Shown: in pieces, positions 1 through 8,708 of the stretch | How the letters are laid out: each line of letters opens with the position of its first letter | Numbering within the stretch: position 1 is the stretch's first letter | NCBI GenBank assembly: GCA_963768185.1 | Contig: CAVYGS010000004.1 | Coordinates: 868,001 to 932,000 of the forward strand | DNA from: Palsa-461 sp963768185 | Lineage (GTDB): Bacteria; Actinomycetota; Acidimicrobiia; Acidimicrobiales; RAAP-2 | Length of the DNA stretch: 64,000 nucleotides | Reading direction: 5' to 3' | Program-made: the position numbers and the translations under genes | Notes under the pieces: model-generated | What the model saw: the letters and a program-made list of their open reading frames with translations, nothing else | Databases searched by the model: none | What the model was told of the DNA's origin: nothing

Positions 1-883
1 GACGAAGGTGGCCATCATCACCGAGAAGAGGATCAGGGTGAAGTAGGTCAAGAACGCGATCAGCGAGCCGATCGTCATCTGGCCGTGCACGATGCGGTTG
101 GCCCCGAACCACACCACGGCCGCGTTCGCGCAGTTGACGATGAGCATCACGACCGGGAACATGAGCGCCATCAGCCTTCCGGTTGCGATGGCGGTGCCGG
201 TCAGCTGGTCGTTGACCGTCTCGAAACGGTCCCTCTCGTGGCGCTCCCGGACAAAGGCGCGCACGACCCGGATCCCGGTGATCTGCTCGCGGAGCACCTG
301 GTTGATCTTGTCGAGGCGGTCCTGCATCAGTCGGAACTGGGGAATCATCTGGCTGATGACGAAGCCGAGACAGATCACGAGCAGCGGCATGCTCACGCCG
401 AGCAGCCAGGTGAGCCCGGCGTTCTGGCGCAGGGCGAGGATGATCCCGCCGACGATGGTGATCGGCGCCGCCAGCGCCATGGTGCAGATCATTGTCAGCA
501 TGATCTGCACCTGTTGGACGTCGTTGGTCACCCGCGTGATAAGCGATGGCGCGCTGAGCTCGTTGACCTCCCGGGCGGAGAGGGCCATCGAGCGGTGGAA
601 CAGCGCGTCACGCACATCGCGCCCGAAGCTCATGGCGATCTTCGCGGCCCACGTAGACGGCCATCACGGCGAAGACGGCCTGGACGAGCGCGACCCCGAG
701 CATCGTGCCGCCGGTGTGCCAAATGTAGTGAGGGTTCTTCTTGACGATGCCGAGGTTGACGATGTTCGCGGTGAGGTTGGGCAGGTACAGGTTGAGCAGG
801 GCCTGGATGGCCTGGAGCCCGAGCAAGACGAGCAGCTGGGCCCGGTACCGGGCGAGGAAAGTACGAAGTAGTCGGATCAACAC
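1..883 (-). CDS. ABC exporter, permease (and probably ATPase) subunit; 3' end beyond the window, internal frameshift
   Basis: The minus-strand product begins at GTG 883 (LIRLLRTFLARYR) and shows the first transmembrane helices of an MdlB/LmrA-like type I ABC exporter. A single-base insertion in the CC context near 645-650 breaks the frame: the first frame stops at 608. The second resumes at AKIAMSFGRDVRDALF and stays open to base 1, with ABC-exporter signatures such as SAPSLITRVTNDV and VRAFVRERHE. The nucleotide-binding domain would lie left of the window. The gene follows the signal peptidase gene by about 48 bases on the same strand. Either an assembly error or a true frameshift is possible; the intact protein on both sides favours error. 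Substrate is unknown. Confidence 0.75.
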
Positions 884-931
884 TTGTGGCGCTCGGTTCT
901 CACCCCCACCGAGCGCGAGCAACCCGGCACG

Positions 932-1993
932 TCAGGCCCAGTGGCCGGTCCTGCTGGGTGGCTCGATCCGGTGCCCCGTCGAGTGTTCTTGACGGTACCA
1001 GCCCTGTGCGCCCCCGGAGTCGTACCCGACTGCACTGTTGGGCGGGAGCGGGTGTCCTGGGGCGCCGTAGGGGTCCGCCACCACCGGTGCCAGCTGCGGA
1101 CGCGGCACGTGGAGCCGGTGCCAAACGAACCGCGCCAGGAATCCGAGCATCGGAAGCAACACGAAAAGGGCGAACAACGCCCACTGCCACGCCGAGAAGG
1201 AGACCAGCTCGTGCATGGACACGAGGCTGCCATGGTTCGGGGTCCCGGTCATCGTCATGATCTGGCCCGGCCGGACCCGGCTCACGACCGGCGCCCCGGT
1301 GACTCGGTACTGGGCGGGCAGTAGCCCGGTGTTCACGAGCGTCATCACGACGGAGCCGTCCTTCAGGGAGTGCCAGGAGACGACGGCAGCCCGGACCAAC
1401 GGCCGCATGATCAGGATCGGCACGACCAGGAGCACCGTGACGAACAAGAGGTCGCACTGCTTGCGGATGGCCGCGGGGATCCACCGACGGGCGAGCAGCA
1501 TGCAGGCGAGCGCCGCCGCGGCCCAGGGGAGTGATCGCCACAGCCATCCGAGTCCTCGCACGTTCGCGACCACGCGTCCGATGACGTTTCCGGGCGGCAC
1601 GATCCACGGGTCGACCGTGCCGAGCGCATCACCCGCAGTCTTGAACGAGCCGTCGGGAAGGACCCCGACCACCCGGTGGGTGAAGACGATGGAGGTGCCG
1701 GGCGGCCGAAACGTGACCACCTCGCCGACGTGGACGGGACCCTGCAGTGGCTCGTCGAAGACGAGCGTTCCCACACACAGGTCCGGGCACATCGAGGGTG
1801 TGGCGATGGTGAAGAGCGAATTCCCTGCCAACCGCCAGGCAGTCGATCCGAGGACGCCCACCACAACGACCAACCCGACGATGGCGAGCAGGATCGACCG
1901 GCTCGGAGCATCGGGCGCCGTCGCGATTGTCCGGGGCAGCAGACCCACGGGTTCGGGGGGCCGGGTGGTGTCGAATGCGGTCGCCGGTCTCAT
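932..1993 (-). CDS. sipW: SipW/ER-type signal peptidase I
   Basis: A 353-residue membrane protease of family S26. After one N-terminal membrane segment comes the catalytic Ser in TPSMCPDL. The general base is His in FTHRVVGV rather than the usual Lys, which is the ER/archaeal/SipW pattern. The KTAGDALGTVD box supplies the conserved Gly-Asp. Further membrane segments follow, with an extracytoplasmic stretch of about 80 residues between them and a Pro-rich tail. Its ATG overlaps the stop of the upstream LamG gene (ATGA), so the two are translationally coupled. In Firmicutes SipW cleaves TasA/TapA-type matrix proteins; the two upstream genes carry that type of signal peptide, so they are its likely substrates (inference from family and context). 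Confidence 0.85.
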   Translation of the reverse strand: MRPATAFDTTRPPEPVGLLPRTIATAPDAPSRSILLAIVGLVVVVGVLGSTAWRLAGNSLFTIATPSMCPDLCVGTLVFDEPLQGPVHVGEVVTFRPPGTSIVFTHRVVGVLPDGSFKTAGDALGTVDPWIVPPGNVIGRVVANVRGLGWLWRSLPWAAAALACMLLARRWIPAAIRKQCDLLFVTVLLVVPILIMRPLVRAAVVSWHSLKDGSVVMTLVNTGLLPAQYRVTGAPVVSRVRPGQIMTMTGTPNHGSLVSMHELVSFSAWQWALFALFVLLPMLGFLARFVWHRLHVPRPQLAPVVADPYGAPGHPLPPNSAVGYDSGGAQGWYRQEHSTGHRIEPPSRTGHWA

Positions 1994-3420
1994 AGCTCGA
2001 GCGAGGCGGAGGCATAGGCGTTCTGAGCGGTCCAGCTGCCGACGGCCGTCGAGAAGACGATGTCGGGCAGCAGTTGGAGTCCGACCACGCCAGCCGGTGA
2101 CGCCGTCGCCAGCACCATCGTGACGAGGATCGTGAGGGGCGCTGAACTCGTGGGCACCCCGGAGCCCGACAACGAGCTCAAGAGGTCACCCGAGGTGGGC
2201 GGACTCGCGCAGCTTCCGGCGCCAGCCGGATAGGCGCAGGAGGTTACCCCGCTCTGTGTCTCCTGGACATCGATCAGCACCCGCTGACAGATCTGATTGG
2301 AGCCGAGCACCGGGATGGTCCCGGTATACGGCGTCGTGCCGCTGTCGGACAGCAGCCACTCGGCAGTCGGCGACAGGTTGGTGATCTTGCTTTTGTAGGC
2401 GCTCAGCGAGCTCTCGTCCTCGAGCGTCGTCAGGTTTGTGCTGCTGAGAGCGGTGCCGAAGACGGCGACACCGAAGAGTGAGCCGTTCAGGTACTCGGTT
2501 GCGCCAGCGTTCGTCCAGCCGTTGCTGCCCGCCCACCCGAGGTGCCAGTAGCCCGTGTAACTCGTCGCTGACGTGATCGTGGTGCTCGTCGTAGTGGAGC
2601 CGTCGACGTCGAGGCTGAGGCCCGAGCTAGAGAAGCTGGCCGCGACGAAGTGCCACGCCCCGTCGTTCACCTCGGTCGAACTGACCGCCTCGGCCTTGGT
2701 GGTCCCGTTCTGGACGCCGAACACGACATCGCCGGACGAATCGACCCACAACATCCGGTCCTGGCTGCTCGACCCGGTGTCCGGCTGCACATTCGAGAAG
2801 CCGATGAACCCGCCGCCGGTGGTCGAGGACGTGTTGACCCAGAGGATGATCGTGAAGGTGCTGGGCGACGTGAGCGAGGTGGTCGTGCCTACGTAGGTCC
2901 CCGAGGCTCCGGTGAGGCTGATGCCACTCGAGGTGAATGCCGAGTGGACGGGCGAGGTGAACGTAGTGCCGTAGCTGACGCCGCCGTAGATGAGACCCGT
3001 ATTCGCGGTGCTCGAGGAGTCGGCAACCTCGGCGACCCCGCAGGACGACAACGATATGCCACCGGAGGTCGCGTTGACCGTCCCGAGCGAGGAGAGAGTG
3101 CTCGTGGCCGAGAGCGCCGTGGAGGTCGTGAGCTGGCCGGTAGGCAGGGGGCTGCCCGAGCATTGGGCGACATTGGTGCTGACCTTGCCACCGCTCCCGC
3201 TCCCCGTTGAGAAGCAGTCGACGGGGCCGGGGACCGCGGACTCCAGCTGCAGCGTCCCGGCCGAGAATTTGTTCGAGTTGTTCTTCGACACAGAGCTGAA
3301 CGACGCCCATGCCACCGTGGGCACCGCCAAGACAATCAGTCCGAGCGCGATGAGCGCTACGGGAAGCCGTCTCGGCAGACGCCGGGGGCGATGGCCGGGA
3401 AACGGCCGATGTCGGCCCAT
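1990..3420 (-). CDS. Exported LamG-domain protein with SipW-type signal peptide (TasA-like paralogue)
   Basis: A 476-residue exported protein starting at ATG 3420 (Arg-rich n-region, long hydrophobic core, AWA cleavage site). Just after the core comes SFSSVSKNNSNKFSAGTLQL, the N-F-x-AGT-x-L motif of SipW-dependent TasA/CalY proteins. Residues of about 50-130 resemble the neighbouring TasA-like protein, including a Cys followed by STGSGSGG. A LamG/concanavalin-like domain of about 150 residues is inserted next (FTIILWVNTSS, GAWHFVAASF, LSLDVDG), and the TasA-like strands seem to resume towards the C-terminus. The protein is Ser/Thr-rich with few charges, as expected for a surface fibre component. 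The open frame extends farther upstream, but residues before 3420 lack signal-peptide character. It ends in the ATG of sipW. Confidence 0.8.
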   Translation of the reverse strand: MGRHRPFPGHRPRRLPRRLPVALIALGLIVLAVPTVAWASFSSVSKNNSNKFSAGTLQLESAVPGPVDCFSTGSGSGGKVSTNVAQCSGSPLPTGQLTTSTALSATSTLSSLGTVNATSGGISLSSCGVAEVADSSSTANTGLIYGGVSYGTTFTSPVHSAFTSSGISLTGASGTYVGTTTSLTSPSTFTIILWVNTSSTTGGGFIGFSNVQPDTGSSSQDRMLWVDSSGDVVFGVQNGTTKAEAVSSTEVNDGAWHFVAASFSSSGLSLDVDGSTTTSTTITSATSYTGYWHLGWAGSNGWTNAGATEYLNGSLFGVAVFGTALSSTNLTTLEDESSLSAYKSKITNLSPTAEWLLSDSGTTPYTGTIPVLGSNQICQRVLIDVQETQSGVTSCAYPAGAGSCASPPTSGDLLSSLSGSGVPTSSAPLTILVTMVLATASPAGVVGLQLLPDIVFSTAVGSWTAQNAYASASLEL

Positions 3421-3476
3421 TACGAGTGGCGTTCCCCTGGCAGTCGGCGTCTTACCCGGCGCTCCCAACGAGCCCT

Positions 3477-4178
3477 TTAGGACTGGTTCCAGGTCATGGT
3501 CATGCTGGCTGCCAATCCCTGATCGGCGTTGGTCGCGGAGGTGTCGAGCATGACGGTGAACGTGTAGGCCTGTGATGAGCCAGCGGTGAGGAGGGTCAGC
3601 CCTGGTGACGACGAGTTGGTGAACGTCGTTCCGGCGACCGCCCCAAGGTTGCCGGTATTCGACGGCGTCGCGGGACACGCAGCGCTCGTATTCGCCGGAT
3701 AGATGCACTTGCCCGTGACGCCGATCGAGAAGTCGACCTTGCCACAGAACCCACTGGTGTCGCTCCCGACGTATCCATTTGCATCGGAAGCAGCAGCGGC
3801 GCTGCACGTGCCCATGACGAGACTCTCGAGGCTCGAGTTGATCGTACCGACATTGGTCATCGTGATGGTTGCGGTAAGGGGCGTGCCGGCCGCGACTTGG
3901 TCGAGGGTACCGACGAGCTTGTTGATCGCGCAGGTGCCACTGTTCGACGAGTTGACCGTGCCACCGCTGCCGGTGCCGGTCGAGTAGCAGTTGACCGTGC
4001 CGTTGCTTTCCTTGAGCTGCATCGTCCCGGCGGCGAAGGTGTTGGCGTTGTTCACGATCTGAGCGCTAAAGCCTGCGACCGAGATCGCCGCAGTCGATCC
4101 GAGCGCGATCACAGCAAGCGCAGCGGCGGCGAAGGCGTGCCACGTGACGGGTCTCGCTACGGCAGATGCATTTCGCAT
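3477..4178 (-). CDS. TasA/CalY-like exported fibre protein
   Basis: A 233-residue exported protein and probably the first gene of the locus; AGGGAG lies about 8 bases before ATG 4178. After an Ala-rich signal segment comes FSAQIVNNANTFAAGTMQL, matching the N-x-F-x-AGT-x-L motif that follows the cleavage site in SipW-dependent proteins. The mature part is Thr/Ser/Asn-rich and contains ATITMTNVGTINSS and AYTFTVML, typical of TasA/camelysin beta-sandwich proteins. Six or more Cys residues suggest disulfides. It precedes the LamG paralogue by 56 bases and then the signal peptidase, forming a compact three-gene export unit. Assembly into fibres is inferred from TasA; nothing in the sequence proves it. 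Confidence 0.8.
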   Translation of the reverse strand: MRNASAVARPVTWHAFAAAALAVIALGSTAAISVAGFSAQIVNNANTFAAGTMQLKESNGTVNCYSTGTGSGGTVNSSNSGTCAINKLVGTLDQVAAGTPLTATITMTNVGTINSSLESLVMGTCSAAAASDANGYVGSDTSGFCGKVDFSIGVTGKCIYPANTSAACPATPSNTGNLGAVAGTTFTNSSSPGLTLLTAGSSQAYTFTVMLDTSATNADQGLAASMTMTWNQS

Positions 4179-4466
4179 GTTGAAGGCTCCCTGGGCCTAG
4201 GTGATACGCCATCGGCGCAACAGTGGTTTACACGAACCCGTCGGTCACTTGGTGGATGGTGCTGGCGCCTCACTGCCGGGTTGACCTGCCATGACTCGGC
4301 GGTGCGCCTCCTCTCGCACAAATCTCTCTCGGAGTGGTCGCGAAAACGGGGCTCACCACTCTGCGCGGCTAATTTCTCCAATGGCGCAGTGCGTGATCGC
4401 CGCCTTTACGTGCTATGGGTAGCCGCCGCTAAGGCGCTCAACATTCGAGATCTGTCAGGAGGCCCC
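4179..4466. other. Divergent intergenic region upstream of the TasA-like operon
   Basis: A 288-base non-coding gap between the divergent TasA-like gene and the small membrane-protein gene. It must hold promoters for both. I can identify the two ribosome-binding sites at its edges (AGGGAG on the minus side, AGGAGG at 4457-4462 on the plus side) but no convincing -35/-10 pair, hairpin terminator or riboswitch. Confidence 0.4.
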
Positions 4467-4925
4467 GTGACCGCGATCTATCAATACGTTCCGCACCACC
4501 GAACCAGCGAGAAGCTCGACCATGTGTCGGGGCCCATCAAGACCAGCGACCAAATGCCAAGGGGGAGTGCCGCCGCCCGGTTCAACGCTTGGTTCGCAGT
4601 CAAGGTCACCAACGGTGTCGGCACCATGTGGTGCGCTTACGCCTTCGCTGCGCTCGCCATCGTGAGCCTTCCGGCAGCGATCCGATCGCACAACGCGGTC
4701 ACGCTCGTGTCGTGGATCTCCCAGACCTTCCTTCAGTTGGTCCTGCTGTCGGTGATCATCGTCGGACAGAACGTGTTGGCCGCTGCGGCCGACAAGCGCT
4801 CTGTGGCGACCTACAACGATGCCGATGCGATCCTCCACGAGGCGGTCAAGCTTCAAGAGCACCTGCAAGCTCAAGACGAAGTTCTCGAGCACATCCTCCA
4901 ATCGGCCGGACCCGCCGGATCCTGA
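4467..4925 (+). CDS. Small membrane protein, DUF1003-like
   Basis: A 152-residue protein starting at GTG 4467, chosen because AGGAGG ends four bases upstream; the longer open frame has no such site. Two hydrophobic segments (around WCAYAFAALAIVSLPAAI and SWISQTFLQLVLLSVIIVGQ) are followed by a hydrophilic helix rich in Asp, Glu and Gln (DADAILHEAVKLQEHLQAQDEVLEHIL) that could form a coiled coil. The pattern of two helices with a Q-N motif at the end of the second and a charged C-terminal helix resembles DUF1003 proteins, whose biochemical role is unknown. It is divergent from the TasA-like operon and has no clear partner. Confidence 0.6.
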   Translation: MTAIYQYVPHHRTSEKLDHVSGPIKTSDQMPRGSAAARFNAWFAVKVTNGVGTMWCAYAFAALAIVSLPAAIRSHNAVTLVSWISQTFLQLVLLSVIIVGQNVLAAAADKRSVATYNDADAILHEAVKLQEHLQAQDEVLEHILQSAGPAGS

Positions 4926-5005
4926 CCCGGTGCCGCCGACCCCGCCTCGTCGGACTTGTCACCAGGTGTCCTTTCTTCGCCGCACCGGCCCCTTAGGCTT
5001 CGCCT

Positions 5006-6721
5006 GTGGACCGGCGCCATCGATCGGGTCCCGGCGCGCCTGATCAGCGTCGCGGTCGCGCTGCGACGAGGGGTGGGGGCGCTGGGGTCGGTCCCCGACG
5101 CGACCACGCCGGCCTTGTGGCGCTCGGCGAGCAGATGCAACGCAACCAAGGTCGCCCCCATGGGCACCGACGCCCCCGCCGTCGCCGCACCCGGGTCCGC
5201 CGTCTGGTGCTCATCTCTCTGGCAACCGTGCTCGTCTTCGTAGTCGCCGGAGCGGGCTACCTCTATTACTTGACCCACGACCTCGATCGGGTGCAGGTGA
5301 ACGGGCTCCGGGGGGCCTTCCTTTCGGGCGCCGAGGTGGGCACCGAGAACATCTTGATGGTGGGCTCCACCTCACGCTGCGCGCTCGCCGTTCAGAATCC
5401 CGCCTATGGGATCTGCTCACAGGGCGTCAACGGCGTGAACAGCGACGTCATGATGATCCTGCACATCGATCAGCAGCATCATCGTCTTGCGCTGCTATCG
5501 ATCCCTCGTGACCTCTTCGTCCCGAACGCGCGCAGCGACGGCGCGAACAAGATCGACGCCGGCCTGGTCGAGGGCATCTCCCAGGTGGTCGCCTCGATCC
5601 AAGACGACCTCGGCATTCCGATCCAGCACGCCGTCTCGCTGAACTTCGACCAGTTCGCCAACATCGTCGACTCGCTCGGGGGGATCAACATGTCGTTCCC
5701 CGAGTCGGTGTTCGACGCCGAGTCCGGCCTCAACGTCCAGGCGGCGGCCTGCGTCCACCTCGACGGGACCCAGGCGCTCGAGGTCGTCCGGGCCCGCCAC
5801 CTGCAGTACAAGGGCGATTCGACCGCCTACTACGCCGAGGGCTGGCCGCAGGAGGCGCAGAGCGACCTGGCCCGAATCCGCCGCGACCACGAGTTCCTGC
5901 GGGTCCTGGCCACCGCAGCGGCGAAGAGGAGTCTGGACAACCCCATCACCGACATCGGCCTCGTCAACTCGGTGAAGAGCGACATCACCTTCGACCAGTC
6001 CTGGTCGGTGAACTCGATGGCAGCGCTGTTGCTCGACTTCCACGCGGTGGACATCAACCAGGTGCCGCAGCTGACCCTTCCCGTCGCTGAGGTCACCGAT
6101 CCCAACGGCGACGATGGGGATCTGATGTACGAGGGATACCCGTATGGCCAGGTCGAATTCCCGGCGCAGTCCCAAGACCGGGCGATCATCGACCAGGTCC
6201 TCGGCATTGGGCCGAACATCGACTCGTTGACCGGCAAGCCACTGCCGGCGCCCTCGTCCATCACAGTCTCGGTGATGAACGGTTCGGGTGTCTCCGATCA
6301 AGCCGCGACCACGGCCTCGGCGCTGGACGCGTTGGGGTTCCACACGGCGGGAGTCGGCGACGTCAGCCCCACCGGTGACGTGGCCGAGACCGTCGTCTAC
6401 TACGGGTCCCACTCGGCAGCCTCCGAGGCCGCGGCCGAGGAGGTTGCACGCTCCATGATCGGGGCCGTGCTGATGGCCTATGACCCGAGTCAGATGGTCG
6501 GCGGTGCGCAGGTCACCGTCGTGACCGGGACCGACTTCGCCGTGAACCTGCCGGCTGCGACCACGGCCGGCGCCACCACGACCACGTCGCCGCCGCAGGC
6601 CGCTCCCGGTGGCCCCATCGGTCCGACGTCGGCCGCCAACCCTGCCCTCGCTCCCTGGGACCCCCGGGCGTGCGCCCCGGGTGTCATCCCGACCACTCCG
6701 ATCCCGAACCCCACGTACTGA
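5006..6721 (+). CDS. LytR-CpsA-Psr family protein with C-terminal LytR_C domain
   Basis: A 571-residue membrane-anchored LCP protein. The family transfers undecaprenyl-linked glycopolymers to peptidoglycan at the outer face of the membrane. An Arg-rich cytoplasmic segment is followed by one membrane helix (LVLISLATVLVFVVAG, about residues 67-85). The LCP domain has the conserved Arg and Asp residues (LLSIPRDLFV, NKIDAGL, VVRARHLQYK, DLARIRRDHEFLR). A LytR_C domain (TVSVMNGSGVSDQAATTASAL) follows, then a Thr/Pro-rich tail. GTG 5006 is the first start; ATG 5135 is a possible alternative. A second LCP gene lies at 51990. Target polymer is unknown. Confidence 0.85.
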   Translation: MDRRHRSGPGAPDQRRGRAATRGGGAGVGPRRDHAGLVALGEQMQRNQGRPHGHRRPRRRRTRVRRLVLISLATVLVFVVAGAGYLYYLTHDLDRVQVNGLRGAFLSGAEVGTENILMVGSTSRCALAVQNPAYGICSQGVNGVNSDVMMILHIDQQHHRLALLSIPRDLFVPNARSDGANKIDAGLVEGISQVVASIQDDLGIPIQHAVSLNFDQFANIVDSLGGINMSFPESVFDAESGLNVQAAACVHLDGTQALEVVRARHLQYKGDSTAYYAEGWPQEAQSDLARIRRDHEFLRVLATAAAKRSLDNPITDIGLVNSVKSDITFDQSWSVNSMAALLLDFHAVDINQVPQLTLPVAEVTDPNGDDGDLMYEGYPYGQVEFPAQSQDRAIIDQVLGIGPNIDSLTGKPLPAPSSITVSVMNGSGVSDQAATTASALDALGFHTAGVGDVSPTGDVAETVVYYGSHSAASEAAAEEVARSMIGAVLMAYDPSQMVGGAQVTVVTGTDFAVNLPAATTAGATTTTSPPQAAPGGPIGPTSAANPALAPWDPRACAPGVIPTTPIPNPTY

Positions 6722-6811
6722 CGCACCGCGACAGCTGGGTCGCGGGATCCGTCGGATCGGAGTGGGCCCCCTCCTTGACTTGGCCTGTGGGCGGCTGACA
6801 CCATGGATCCG

Positions 6812-6850
6812 ATGACCGGCACCGTTCGCTTGGTTCTGCTGCTGACCTGA
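6812..6850 (+). CDS. Leucine leader peptide of the leuA attenuator
   Basis: The short frame reads MTGTVRLVLLLT and stop: four Leu codons, three of them consecutive CTG, and two Val in twelve residues. An in-frame ATG at 6803 could add three residues. It lies directly before a two-hairpin structure ending in a T-run and then leuA. Ribosome stalling at the Leu codons when charged Leu-tRNA is scarce would shift the downstream RNA folding. That is the classic attenuation logic for leu operons; here it is inferred from layout. No strong ribosome-binding site is visible. TTGACT at 6775-6780 is a possible -35 box. Confidence 0.7.
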   Translation: MTGTVRLVLLLT

Positions 6851-6851
6851 C

Positions 6852-6910
6852 GGCGAACGCCCCATCGCGTTCGCCCGACGCCTCCTGGCCCTTCGGCCAG
6901 GAGGTTTTTT
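6852..6910 (+). terminator. leuA attenuator: hairpin plus intrinsic terminator
   Basis: A perfect 9-bp stem (GGCGAACGC 6852-6860 with GCGTTCGCC 6867-6875) starts two bases after the leader stop. It is followed by a perfect 10-bp stem (CCTCCTGGCC 6881-6890 with GGCCAGGAGG 6895-6904) closed by a CTTC loop and followed by six T residues (6905-6910). The second hairpin is a textbook intrinsic terminator, placed 50 bases before the leuA start codon. The first could act as the pause hairpin. Which arms form an antiterminator is not obvious by eye. Confidence 0.8.
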
Positions 6911-6959
6911 GTTGTCAGAACCCGGTCCGGACATGTGGAGAGGAGACAAGGAGAAGGCC

Positions 6960-8696
6960 ATGAGCCCAGCGCAGGAGCACCCACCGACCACAAACGCAGT
7001 ACGCGGTCGCCTGGCGCTGCCATGCGACGTCTCGCCGATGCCCTTCGGCAAGTACACCTCGCACGTTCCCCTCCAGCTGGCCGACCGGACCTGGCCGGAC
7101 CAGCTGTTCGAACGGGCGCCGCGGTGGGCGAGCGTGGACTTGCGCGACGGCAACCAGGCGCTCATCGACCCGATGGACTCCGAGCGCAAGCAGCGTCTCT
7201 TCGACGTCCTCGTGAAGATCGGGTTCAAGGAGATCGAGGTGGGCTTCCCCTCGGCCTCCCAGCCTGACTGGGACTTCCAGCGCACCCTCATCGAGGAGGA
7301 CCTCGTCCCCGACGACGTCGAGATCCAGGTGCTCGTGCAATGTCGTGACGAGCTGATCGAGCAGACCTACGCGTCGCTCGTCGGGGCGAAGCGGGCCATC
7401 GTCCACTTCTACAACTCCGTCTCGACGCTGCAGCGTCGCGTCGTGTTCGGTCTCGACAAGGCGGGCATCACCGAGATCGCCGTCAACGCGGCCCGGCTGT
7501 GCAAGAAGCTCGAGCCCACCCTCGCCGGCACGGAGATCCGCTACGAGTACTCCCCGGAGAGCTTCACCGGCACCGAGCCCGACTACGCCATCGAGGTCTG
7601 CGAGGCGGTCATGGACGTGATCGAGCCCACGCCCGAGCGGCCGATCATCCTCAACCTGCCGGCCACCGTGGAGATGTACAGCCCCAACGTCTACGCGGAC
7701 GTCATCGAGTGGTTCGGCCGGACGATCTCCAACCGGGACTGCGTCGTCCTCAGCCTGCACCCGCACAACGACCGTGGCACGGCGGTCGCCGCCGCCGAGC
7801 TGGCGGTGCTGGCCGGAGCGGACCGGATCGAAGGGACGCTCTTCGGCAACGGCGAGCGGACCGGCAACGTCGACGTCGTCACACTGGCCATGAACCTGTT
7901 CTCCCAGGGCATCGACCCCGCCCTCGACTTCAGCGACATCGAGCGGATCCGCAAGGTCGCCGAGTACGCGACCAGGCTCCCGGTCCACCCGCGCCACCCC
8001 TACGTTGGCGACCTCGTGTACACGGCCTTCTCGGGTTCGCACCAGGACGCCATCAAGAAGGGCATGGCGGCGATCGGCGACGACTACGAGCAGTGGGAGG
8101 TCCCGTACCTGCCGATCGACCCCAAGCACCTCGGCCGCACCTACGAGGCGATCATCCGGGTCAACAGCCAGTCCGGGAAGGGCGGCGTGGCCTACGTGAT
8201 GGACACCGAGCACGGGCTCGACCTGCCCCGCCGACTGCAGATCGAGTTCTCGAAGGCCGTCCAGTCCGTGACCGAGGAGAGTGGCACCGAGATCCGCCCG
8301 GCCGAGATGTGGGAGGTCTTCGCGCAGACCTACCTGCCCGACGACGCCGGCATCCGACTGCTCTCGAGCGAGATCACCTCGGGGGCCGACGGCACCTCCG
8401 TCGTCGCCCAGCTGGTGGTCGACGGTCACCACCAGACCATCCGCGGTGTCGGGAACGGGCCGATCGACGCCCTGGTCACGGCGCTGCGGGGGCTGGGCGT
8501 CGCCCTCGAGGTGGTCGACTACACCGAGCACGCCCTGACCGCGGGGAGCGGTGCCTCGGCGGTGGCCTACGTCGAGGTCGAAGCCGACGGCCAGCGACTG
8601 TGGGGGGTCGGCATGGACTCGAGCATCCTCGAGGCCTCGTTGCACGCGGTGGTCAGCGCGGCCAACCGGGCCCGTCCGGGGGCGACGACGAGCTGA
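6960..8696 (+). CDS. leuA: 2-isopropylmalate synthase
   Basis: A 578-residue enzyme that condenses acetyl-CoA with 2-oxoisovalerate in the first committed step of leucine synthesis. ATG 6960 is chosen because AAGGAG ends five bases upstream. The DRE-TIM barrel carries SVDLRDGNQALIDPM and the metal-binding LHPHNDRGTAVA, and the C-terminal regulatory LeuA dimer domain (about residues 440-570) includes IRGVGNGPIDALVTAL. The long form with an N-terminal extension is the type found in actinobacteria. It is controlled by the upstream Leu leader. Its 3' end is convergent with leuD, 12 bases apart. Confidence 0.95.
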   Translation: MSPAQEHPPTTNAVRGRLALPCDVSPMPFGKYTSHVPLQLADRTWPDQLFERAPRWASVDLRDGNQALIDPMDSERKQRLFDVLVKIGFKEIEVGFPSASQPDWDFQRTLIEEDLVPDDVEIQVLVQCRDELIEQTYASLVGAKRAIVHFYNSVSTLQRRVVFGLDKAGITEIAVNAARLCKKLEPTLAGTEIRYEYSPESFTGTEPDYAIEVCEAVMDVIEPTPERPIILNLPATVEMYSPNVYADVIEWFGRTISNRDCVVLSLHPHNDRGTAVAAAELAVLAGADRIEGTLFGNGERTGNVDVVTLAMNLFSQGIDPALDFSDIERIRKVAEYATRLPVHPRHPYVGDLVYTAFSGSHQDAIKKGMAAIGDDYEQWEVPYLPIDPKHLGRTYEAIIRVNSQSGKGGVAYVMDTEHGLDLPRRLQIEFSKAVQSVTEESGTEIRPAEMWEVFAQTYLPDDAGIRLLSSEITSGADGTSVVAQLVVDGHHQTIRGVGNGPIDALVTALRGLGVALEVVDYTEHALTAGSGASAVAYVEVEADGQRLWGVGMDSSILEASLHAVVSAANRARPGATTS

Positions 8697-8708
8697 GGCC
8701 GAGCCTGC

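Noticed and set aside
3421..3807. N-terminal extension of the LamG protein
   Set aside because: The extra 129 residues overlap the TasA-like gene and lack signal-peptide features; the export signal starts just after ATG 3420.
6915..8645. Long reverse-strand open frames opposite leuA, cimA, the suf genes and others
   Set aside because: They are high-GC antisense shadows with Arg/Gly/Asp/Val-biased composition, no family motifs and no ribosome-binding sites.
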